Below, in pieces: positions 7,808 to 13,484 of a stretch of DNA of 15,906 nucleotides. The first letter of the stretch is position 1; every line of letters starts with the position of its first letter. Both the position numbers and the translations under genes were made by a program. The notes under the pieces were generated by a model. The model searched no databases and was not told where the DNA came from. It saw nothing but the letters and a program-made list of their open reading frames with translations. Source of the DNA: Bacteroidales bacterium. Lineage in GTDB: Bacteria > Bacteroidota > Bacteroidia > Bacteroidales > Muribaculaceae. The stretch spans positions 1 to 15,906 of the forward strand of contig SFOK01000038.1 in assembly GCA_004552395.1 (NCBI GenBank). Reading direction: 5' to 3'.

Positions 7808-8830
7808 ATGGCAAAGAAAATACTTGTGACCGGCGGAACCGGCTATATAGGCAGCCACACCACGGTGGAGCTGCAGCAGGCAGGCTACGAGGTGGTGATC
7901 ATCGACAATCTCTCCAACTCCAATGCGTCCGTGCTGGACGGCATTGAGGGTATCACGGGCCGGCGGCCTGTCTTTGTGGAGGCCGATGTCACGGACCGTG
8001 CCGCGCTCCGCAAGCTCTTCGAGGATAATCCCGGCATCGAGGGTATCATCCATTTCGCGGCCTCCAAGGCTGTGGGCGAGAGTGTGGAGAAGCCGATCCT
8101 CTATTACCGCAACAATCTCAACTCGCTCATGAATCTGCTCGAGCTTATGCCGGAATTCGGTGTCAAAGGCATCGTGTTCTCAAGCTCATGCACAGTCTAC
8201 GGCGAGCCCGACACGAATCCTATCGACGAGACGGCACCCATAAAGCCGGCCACGTCGCCTTACGGCAACACGAAGCAGATCTGCGAGGAGATAATCCGCG
8301 ACTATATCCATGCCGTCAAGGGTGTGAAGAGTATACTGCTGCGCTATTTCAACCCCGTAGGCGCTCATCCGTCGGCTCTGATCGGCGAACTGCCCAACGG
8401 CGTACCCAACAACCTCGTGCCTTATATCACGCAGACAGCGGCCGGAATACGCAAGGAGCTGACCGTCTTCGGCGACGACTACGACACTCCCGACGGCAGC
8501 TGTATCCGCGACTTCATCGATGTGGTGGATCTTGCCAAGGCTCATGTGGTGGCCATGCAGCGTATGCTCTGCAAGGATACCGACGCTGTGGAGGTGTTCA
8601 ACCTCGGCACGGGTCGCGGTGTCTCGGTGCTCGAGCTGATAGATACGTTTGAGAAGGTGAACGGTGTGAAGGTGCCTCACCGCATAGGCCCGCGCCGCGA
8701 AGGCGACATAGAGAAAATTTGGGCCGAGCCGAGGAAAGCCAACGAGGTTCTGGGTTGGAAAGCCGTGGTGCCCGTAGCCGAGACCCTCGCCAACACATGG
8801 CGCTGGCAGCAGCATCTCGATGGCAAATAA
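7808..8830 (+). CDS. galE: UDP-glucose 4-epimerase
   Basis: A 340-aa NAD-dependent short-chain dehydrogenase/reductase that interconverts UDP-glucose and UDP-galactose (Leloir pathway, surface glycan precursors). The Rossmann motif GGTGYIGSH begins at residue 9. The catalytic triad is visible as SSSCTVYG (S127, aligned with E. coli S124) and YGNTK (Y152, K156). RYFNPVGAHPS and NLGTGRGVSVLE are typical GalE blocks. The frame is open from a GTG at 7745 that overlaps the previous gene. I chose the ATG at 7808 because MAKKILVTGGTG is the family's normal N-terminus. No SD is seen. It probably forms an operon with the nucleotidyltransferase. Confidence 0.95.
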   Translation: MAKKILVTGGTGYIGSHTTVELQQAGYEVVIIDNLSNSNASVLDGIEGITGRRPVFVEADVTDRAALRKLFEDNPGIEGIIHFAASKAVGESVEKPILYYRNNLNSLMNLLELMPEFGVKGIVFSSSCTVYGEPDTNPIDETAPIKPATSPYGNTKQICEEIIRDYIHAVKGVKSILLRYFNPVGAHPSALIGELPNGVPNNLVPYITQTAAGIRKELTVFGDDYDTPDGSCIRDFIDVVDLAKAHVVAMQRMLCKDTDAVEVFNLGTGRGVSVLELIDTFEKVNGVKVPHRIGPRREGDIEKIWAEPRKANEVLGWKAVVPVAETLANTWRWQQHLDGK

Positions 8831-8856
8831 ACCGAAATCCGGACCGAACATAAAAG

Positions 8857-8899
8857 CGAAATTCGCGGCTGCCTGATGAAGAGGCGGTCGCGAATTTCG
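8857..8899 (-). terminator. Terminator between converging galE and cstA-family gene
   Basis: A perfect 11-bp inverted repeat, CGAAATTCGCG at 8857-8867 and its complement at 8889-8899, with a smaller GCCT/AGGC stem inside. On the minus strand the hairpin is followed by CTTTTAT, so it fits termination of the minus-strand transporter gene (stop at 8917-8919). On the plus strand there is no T-tract directly after it, so galE may be served only weakly. Confidence 0.75.
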
Positions 8900-8916
8900 A
8901 TGTAAAGGGCCGACTT

Positions 8917-10395
8917 TTACTCTGCAAGGGTTGTTTGGGGTGCGCGTCGCAGGAAACGGGTGAAGAGGGCCAGCAGGACGGCCGAGACGGTGAGTCCGAT
9001 GCCGAGGGCCATCCGGTAGGGGATAGGTTCGTCGGAGACGTGAAGCACTATCTGCGAGAACCCTTCGGGCGCGAAGAAGATATAGGTCACTGTGACGCAG
9101 GTCATGAAGAGCGCCGGTATCAGTGTGATGATATAGAGCTTGCGGTGACGGGCCAGCCATACGGTGAGGGCCCAGAGGGTGAATACTGCCAGCACCTGAT
9201 TGCACCATGCGAAATAGCGCCAGAGCACCTCATAGGGGAGTATCATGATGGCGAAGCAGACGGCGAATATCGGCAGCGAGATGAGGAGTCGTTTCGCTAT
9301 CTTGTCTTGCTTGATGCCCATGAAGTCGGCCGCGATCAGACGTGCGCTGCGAAGCGCCGTGTCGCCTGATGTCACGGGTGCGGCTATCACACCGAGTATG
9401 GCGAGTATGCCGCCGAAAGCGCCGAGCCATGAGGTGGAGATATTGTTGACCATCGTGGCCGGTGTGCCGGTGCCCACATATTCGCGCACTCCGTCGTAGG
9501 GACCGGCGCCGTTGAAGCCTGAGGTGAAGGCTACGGCTGCGGCTGCCCAGATGAGCGCCACGATACCTTCGGCCACCATGGCGCCGTAGAAGATCGGCCG
9601 CGCATGTTTCTCGTTCTTGAGGCACCGGGCCATCATGGGCGACTGTGTGGCGTGGAAGCCGGAGATGGCTCCGCAGGCTATGGAGACGAACATCATGGGG
9701 AATATCGGTGTGGCTTCGGGGTAGGCTGTGTGGTTATGGAAGTTCTCCCAGAACTCGGGGAGGGCGTCGCCGTGGACACAGAGCATCACGGCTATCCCCA
9801 CGGCCATGAACAGGAGCGCAAAGCCGAAGATAGGGTAGAGACGTCCTATCAGCTTGTCGACAGGCAGGAGTGTGGCGGCCATGTAGTAAACGAAGATCAC
9901 GGCTACCCAGAAGGTGGCGTCGAGGCTCTTGGGCGTGAGCGATGCGAGCAGGTCGGCCGGGTTGATCACAAACACGGCGCCCACAAGTATCATGAGCACT
10001 AAGGAGAAGACTCGCATGGTCTGTTTAAGTCCGCCGCCGAGCTGCTTGCCCACAATCTCGGGGAGCGAGGCGCCGTTCTGCCGCAGCGAGAGCATGCCCG
10101 ACAGGTAATCGTGGACTGCGCCGGCGAATATGGTGCCGAAGACTATCCAGAGGAAGGCTGCCGGGCCGAACATCACGCCCATGATAGCGCCGAAGATAGG
10201 TCCCAGACCGGCTATGTTGAGGAACTGGATCAGGAAGATTTTCCACGAGGGGAGGGGCACATAGTCCACGCCGTCGGCATGTGTGTGCACGGGTGTGACG
10301 CGCTTGGGATCGGTTCCGAAGACGCGGCTTACGAATTTGCCGTAGATGAAATAGCCTCCTATGAGTAGTGCCAGGGCTATGAAGAATGAAAGCAT
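8917..10395 (-). CDS. CstA-family carbon starvation transporter
   Basis: A 492-aa inner-membrane protein with about a dozen hydrophobic segments. The CstA signature is clear: AGLGPIFGAIMGVMFGP, then FGTIFAGAVHDY and RQNGASLPEIVGK. E. coli members CstA and BtsT import pyruvate (and peptides have been reported for CstA). The protein is shorter than the ~700-aa E. coli CstA, and compact versions are common in Bacteroidota. The ATG (10393-10395) starts directly with a membrane segment. The TPR-PD40 gene lies 164 nt upstream on the same strand, with repeats between them. No TAnnTTTG promoter is visible in that gap, so shared transcription is possible but unproven. The likely role is peptide or pyruvate uptake, with the substrate inferred only from the family. 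Confidence 0.9.
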   Translation of the reverse strand: MLSFFIALALLIGGYFIYGKFVSRVFGTDPKRVTPVHTHADGVDYVPLPSWKIFLIQFLNIAGLGPIFGAIMGVMFGPAAFLWIVFGTIFAGAVHDYLSGMLSLRQNGASLPEIVGKQLGGGLKQTMRVFSLVLMILVGAVFVINPADLLASLTPKSLDATFWVAVIFVYYMAATLLPVDKLIGRLYPIFGFALLFMAVGIAVMLCVHGDALPEFWENFHNHTAYPEATPIFPMMFVSIACGAISGFHATQSPMMARCLKNEKHARPIFYGAMVAEGIVALIWAAAAVAFTSGFNGAGPYDGVREYVGTGTPATMVNNISTSWLGAFGGILAILGVIAAPVTSGDTALRSARLIAADFMGIKQDKIAKRLLISLPIFAVCFAIMILPYEVLWRYFAWCNQVLAVFTLWALTVWLARHRKLYIITLIPALFMTCVTVTYIFFAPEGFSQIVLHVSDEPIPYRMALGIGLTVSAVLLALFTRFLRRAPQTTLAE

Positions 10396-10559
10396 GATAC
10401 AGATCGGTTAATTTCTGTGGGGGTGAGTTCTCTTGTTGCCGCCTGCGCGGACCGTGGATAGGAGGATGGAAGGAGAGGCCGGGAAAGCCTGAGTAGGCGA
10501 TGAAGAGGCCGGGGAGGCCTGAGTAGGAGCCGGAGAGGGCTGAGGTGGGCCGGAGAGGG
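10396..10559. repeat. Intergenic gap with 30-nt tandem repeats
   Basis: Copy 1 is 10474-10503 and copy 2 is 10504-10533, both starting agaggccggg. A degenerate third copy fills 10534-10559. Each of the first two copies can form a small AGGC(C)/(G)GCCT hairpin. A 13-nt core (CGGGAAAGCCTGA at 10480-10492) recurs with one mismatch at 12091-12103. No gene or promoter is supported here. Confidence 0.75.
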
Positions 10560-12008
10560 TTATTTTTCGGCTTTTATCACTGCGTTGCGGAGCTCTTTGA
10601 GGGCGGCTGACTTGTCGGCTGCCTGCGCCTCGAGCTGCAGGATACGCTGAGAGTCGGCCGAGCCGGGATGCCACTCGCGGCGAAGTGCCGCAAGGTCGCT
10701 GTTCAGTGAGGCGAGCTCTTTCTCGGCCCGGAGATAGCGCTCCATGAGCGAACGGGCCTGTGGGTTGCGGAAGTCGGAAAGGAAGCGGTACGCCTTGCCG
10801 CCGCCCATCGGGAATATGAAGTCGGGTTGCTCTGCATCGGTGTCTGTGGCGGCTGCGGACAGCTCCTCGAGAGCCGTTTTAAGGGAGGAGAAATCAGCGT
10901 CGGGAGTGTCCCACGTCTCTTCGATATTGTCGATGCGGGCGAGCGAGGCGAGGTTCTCTGTCTCGTCGGTGTTGTAGTTGCGCCTTAGGTCGTTGGGCAC
11001 AAAGAGGTAGATGGTTATCTTGTCGTCGCTGAGGCGGTTGCGGTCGGTGGCCCACCAGCCTATACCTGTCGACTCGTCGATGGCGAGCAGATAATCGTTG
11101 GCGGGCGAGTTGTACGGCATACCCATATTCACGGGCGCCTGATATTCGGCGGTCTCGGAGTCGCGGTTCGAGCGGAAAATGTCGTAACCGCCGATCGATC
11201 CGTCGCCGTTGGAGGCGAAGTAGAGTGTGGTGCCGTCGGCCATCATGAAGGGGAAGGCTGCGTCGCCGTTCATGTTGAGCACGGTGTCGGCCTGCTGCGG
11301 CGCGCTCCAGTCGCCGCCTATCAGCTTCGACGATTCGTAGATATATTGCGTCCCTTCATCGCCTTCGATCTGCGACCAGAGACGGAAATCGCGTCCCTCG
11401 TTCTCAAAGACGGGCGAGGCGGCTGAGGTTATGTCGGCATCGCCGGGATAATCTTTCTCTATCTTCTCGGCGGGGATGAGACGCCCCGACTCGGGCGACA
11501 GACGGTAGTGGGCGAAGAAGCTGTCGCGGTCTGTGTCGATGCGGTCGAAGACCTGGATCTGTTCCACGCGCTCGAGCATATCCTGGGCCTCTACGGAACG
11601 CTCTTTCAGCTTCTCGGCCGCGGGGTCGGCCTCCTTCGACGCCTTCTCCTTCAGCTCCAGATAGCGCGAGAAATACTGCGCCGCCTGCGGGAAATCGTAG
11701 TCGGAGAAGGCCATGCGGCCGGAGAAGAGATATGCGTCAGCCACGCCTGCGCTGCGGGCTTTGCCGAAATATTCCTCGGCCTCGTTGTCCAGACCGAGGT
11801 AATAGGCCGCTTCGCCGGCTATCTGCGACAGTGCGCCGCTGCGCGACCGGTTCGCCTTGAGCGTCAGTTCGTGGCGCACATTCTCGAGCGCCTGGGTGTA
11901 TTCGCCCTGTTCGAGCAGGGCGCGTGCGTCGGCCACGGCATCGGCCATTGCGGCTGCCGGGAGTAGGAGGGCGCCCGCAAGTGTGAGATATGTTCTGAAG
12001 CGTGTCAT
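10560..12008 (-). CDS. Periplasmic TPR and PD40 beta-propeller protein
   Basis: 482 aa. Residues 1-22 form a Sec signal peptide (MTRFRTYLTLAGALLLPAAAMA), with no lipobox Cys. Residues ~25-150 look like TPR-type helices (LLEQGEYTQALENV, AAYYLGLDNEAEEYFGKA, FPQAAQYFSRYLEL). Residues ~190-350 hold a partial propeller of PD40/WD40-like blades; the clearest is TTLYFASNGDGSIGGYDIF. The last ~70 residues are a Glu/Ala/Leu-rich coiled coil. TPR plus PD40 occurs in the T9SS component PorE, but the carboxypeptidase-regulatory and OmpA domains of PorE are absent here, so I do not assign that role. A protein-protein scaffold in the periplasm is the safest inference. Neighbours do not reveal its partner. 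The start ATG is set by the signal peptide. Confidence 0.78.
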   Translation of the reverse strand: MTRFRTYLTLAGALLLPAAAMADAVADARALLEQGEYTQALENVRHELTLKANRSRSGALSQIAGEAAYYLGLDNEAEEYFGKARSAGVADAYLFSGRMAFSDYDFPQAAQYFSRYLELKEKASKEADPAAEKLKERSVEAQDMLERVEQIQVFDRIDTDRDSFFAHYRLSPESGRLIPAEKIEKDYPGDADITSAASPVFENEGRDFRLWSQIEGDEGTQYIYESSKLIGGDWSAPQQADTVLNMNGDAAFPFMMADGTTLYFASNGDGSIGGYDIFRSNRDSETAEYQAPVNMGMPYNSPANDYLLAIDESTGIGWWATDRNRLSDDKITIYLFVPNDLRRNYNTDETENLASLARIDNIEETWDTPDADFSSLKTALEELSAAATDTDAEQPDFIFPMGGGKAYRFLSDFRNPQARSLMERYLRAEKELASLNSDLAALRREWHPGSADSQRILQLEAQAADKSAALKELRNAVIKAEK

Positions 12009-12034
12009 TGCTTAGCTGTATGGATAGAGATTGC

Positions 12035-12058
12035 CCGGACGGACTCTCCGCCGTCCGG
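12035..12058. other. Perfect 8-bp hairpin upstream of the PD40 gene
   Basis: CCGGACGG (12035-12042) and CCGTCCGG (12051-12058) form a perfect stem with an 8-nt loop. Neither strand shows a T-tract next to it, so it is not a standard intrinsic terminator. It may be an mRNA stability element, an operator or a repeat remnant. Confidence 0.45.
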
Positions 12059-12071
12059 TAGCCCGGAATAA

Positions 12072-12143
12072 GCCGCCCGCGTTGAGCCGTCGGGAAAGCC
12101 CGAAGATGCCTCCCGCGTTGAGTCAGCGGGTAAGCTGACGCTT
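12072..12143. repeat. 36-nt imperfect tandem repeat
   Basis: Copies at 12072-12107 and 12108-12143 share GCC-CCCGCGTTGAG. Each contains a different short hairpin (TCGGG/CCCGA in copy 1, TCAGC/GCTGA in copy 2). Copy 1 shares its hairpin core with the repeat on the other side of the PD40 gene. Confidence 0.7.
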
Positions 12144-12160
12144 GCCTTGCGGCGGGCAGG

Positions 12161-12913
12161 TTACTTGCTGATATCGAAGCCCTGGGCCTTGAGATAGTCG
12201 AGCAGACGGTAGTCGCAGGCGTGGTGGTAATAGTCCAGGATATGTCCGCACCAGTCGTTGTCGTTTGTGCCGCCGGCTCGGTTGCGGTTATAGTGGCTCA
12301 CCGTCTCGTCGTAAGCGGCCATGTCGTCGGTGAGTCGTTCGGTATCGGCCGGGTATTCGTTGGGGAAGAAGAGGCACTCTTTCGGCTCTTTCGGCTTGAG
12401 GTCGGGCTGCTCGCGGGGTATGCCTAAAGCGAGACCGCAGACCACAAACACGCCCTTCGGCAGCTTGAGCAGTTCGGCTACCTTGGCGGGATCAACCGTG
12501 CGCAGATATCCCACGCAGTTGGAGCCAAGTCCGCAGGCCTGTGCGGCTACCACGGCGCTCATCATGGCCAGCGAGGCGTCGATGATTCCCAGGAAGATGC
12601 TGTCGAGATTATTGCGCAGCGGGGGCACGTCGATACCTTTGCGGCGGGCCAGAAGCTCGATCTTGTTGTAGTCGGCCAGAAAAATCAACAGACGGTTGCA
12701 GGTCTTGAGCTGCTTCTGGTTGGTGAGCTCGTAGAGCTTCTCTTTCAGTGTCTGGTCGGATATGTCGATCACACTGTATTGCTGTCCGTTGTAGCTTGTG
12801 GGAGTGTTGCGCACGGCTTCGTAGATAAAGTCCATGGTCTCCTGTGGTATGGCTTCGCGCTCGTAGCGGCGCACGCTTGTGCGGCCGAGCAGGCTTTCTT
12901 TCACGTCTTTCAT
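12161..12913 (-). CDS. FMN-dependent nitroreductase family protein
   Basis: A 250-aa cytoplasmic flavoenzyme, closest in layout to the NfsA/FRP group of NAD(P)H oxidoreductases that reduce nitro compounds, quinones or flavins. FMN-binding features are RTSVRRYE near residue 11, NTPTSYNGQQYSV near 36 (phosphate and isoalloxazine contacts), GLGSNCVGYLR and the closing GLALGIP. NfsA-like proteins have a C-terminal extension of this size, seen here after residue ~185. The start ATG 12911-12913 is preceded by a purine run (agaagaag), but no consensus promoter is seen in the 187 nt up to the RNA terminator. The physiological substrate is unknown. Confidence 0.85.
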   Translation of the reverse strand: MKDVKESLLGRTSVRRYEREAIPQETMDFIYEAVRNTPTSYNGQQYSVIDISDQTLKEKLYELTNQKQLKTCNRLLIFLADYNKIELLARRKGIDVPPLRNNLDSIFLGIIDASLAMMSAVVAAQACGLGSNCVGYLRTVDPAKVAELLKLPKGVFVVCGLALGIPREQPDLKPKEPKECLFFPNEYPADTERLTDDMAAYDETVSHYNRNRAGGTNDNDWCGHILDYYHHACDYRLLDYLKAQGFDISK

Positions 12914-12972
12914 TCTTCTTCTTCTATGGTTTGATCAGAGGTTATACTATCGGTTATCTGTTGAGTCCCCGG

Positions 12973-13090
12973 GTTCCGGCCACGGGCTGCCGCCGAAGCA
13001 CTGTCCACAGACAGCCTCCGAAGCTCCGGCCACTTGCTTTCGCCGAAGCTGCGGTGCTTCGGACACTTGCTGAGGTTCCGGTTGTCCGCG
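12973..13090. repeat. About 50-nt degenerate tandem repeat upstream of nitroreductase gene
   Basis: Copies begin at 12973 (GTTCCGGCCAC) and 13023 (GCTCCGGCCAC), with a truncated third at 13075 (GTTCCGG). The second copy carries a perfect 7-bp hairpin, CCGAAGC (13043-13049) with GCTTCGG (13056-13062). The region separates the nitroreductase start from the RNA terminator and holds no supported gene. Confidence 0.65.
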
Positions 13091-13099
13091 GGGGCGGGT

Positions 13100-13138
13100 A
13101 AAAAATAAGGGTCGATAATGCTGCCACTACCGACCCTT
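13100..13138 (-). terminator. Intrinsic terminator of the ncRNA
   Basis: On the minus strand AAGGGTCG (13138-13131) pairs with CGACCCTT (13114-13107), an 8-bp perfect stem, and is followed by ATTTTTTA. This is a textbook T-tract and sets both the strand and the 3' end of the RNA. Confidence 0.9.
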
Positions 13139-13407
13139 TATAAATGCCACATCAAAGGGATGTGATGAAACTCCGACTGACAGGGTTTGAGTGCTCCTCC
13201 TCTTTGTAATCCGCCGGGTCTACCGGAGTAGACTTGCCTCTTGCGAGGTGCGGCCCGCCATCGAGAAAGTAAGCTTGTCTCGGTATTTCACTTAAATTTG
13301 ATGAGTTTCCCATTCTGCTTTGATGTGGAGCTTTAGCATGATTTGGAAACGCCTTTCGAAGCCGCCTCTGCGGCTCAGACTCCGCCCTTTTCCAGGGTCT
13401 TTGCTTT
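13100..13407 (-). ncRNA. Structured non-coding RNA of unrecognised family
   Basis: This is a transcription unit without a reading frame. It has its own promoter (13415-13446) and ends in an intrinsic terminator (13100-13138), giving about 300 nt. In RNA order: an AGCCGC-AGAG-GCGGCT hairpin (13375-13360). Then a long-range closing helix P1 of 11 perfect pairs (13318-13328 with 13147-13157) and a second nested helix P2, GAAACTC/GAGTTTC (13303-13309 with 13167-13173). Inside these lie CGAGA/TCTCG, a GNRA hairpin CCTC-GCAA-GAGG (13237-13248) and a UNCG-type hairpin GTCTAC-TCCG-GTAGAC (13218-13233). I checked by eye for tmRNA, RNase P, SRP, and cobalamin, FMN, TPP and SAM riboswitch signatures and found none complete. 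A divergent 6S-like RNA, or a leader acting on the nitroreductase gene 187 nt downstream, remain possible. The exact 5' end is inferred from promoter spacing. Confidence 0.72.
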
Positions 13408-13414
13408 TACAACA

Positions 13415-13446
13415 CAAAGGTAGGCATTTTTGTTTAAACAGCCAAA
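13415..13446 (-). promoter_or_regulatory. Near-consensus Bacteroidota promoter for the ncRNA
   Basis: On the minus strand TTTG (13446-13443), exactly 20 nt, then TACCTTTG (13422-13415). This fits the -33 TTTG / -7 TAnnTTTG consensus with ideal spacing. It is the best promoter in the window and lies just after the dsbD stop. Initiation is expected near 13405-13408. Confidence 0.85.
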
Positions 13447-13453
13447 TCCTTCT

Positions 13454-13477
13454 GCGAAATTTTACCGGAAATTTTGC
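13454..13477. terminator. AT-rich hairpin behind dsbD
   Basis: A nine-pair stem (13454-13462 with 13469-13477, one G-T) lies 8 nt past the dsbD stop. The T-rich run sits on the plus-strand side (13481-13490), so for the minus-strand dsbD transcript it is not a canonical terminator. It may end dsbD transcription weakly or protect the 3' end. Confidence 0.4.
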
Positions 13478-13484
13478 GGAATTT

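Noticed and set aside
8186..9208. Minus-strand open frame (340 codons) across galE, the terminator hairpin and the cstA 3' end
   Set aside because: It overlaps two well supported genes and runs through a perfect terminator hairpin, and no family resemblance was seen.
10408..10674. Small minus-strand frame giving a Pro/Ser/Ala-rich peptide with a ten-residue repeat
   Set aside because: It is explained by the 30-nt DNA repeats and overlaps the end of the PD40 gene. No start signal or homology supports it.
13140..13330. Cobalamin or FMN riboswitch in the structured RNA
   Set aside because: Fragments such as GGGAAAC, GTGAAAT and GTCAG recall parts of these riboswitches, but the B12-box with its conserved core and the paired FMN core elements are missing and the helix order differs.
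13280..13330. Hammerhead ribozyme core on the plus strand (TTGATGAG)
   Set aside because: The invariant C of CUGAUGA is replaced by U, and no GAAA at the right place or third stem could be found.
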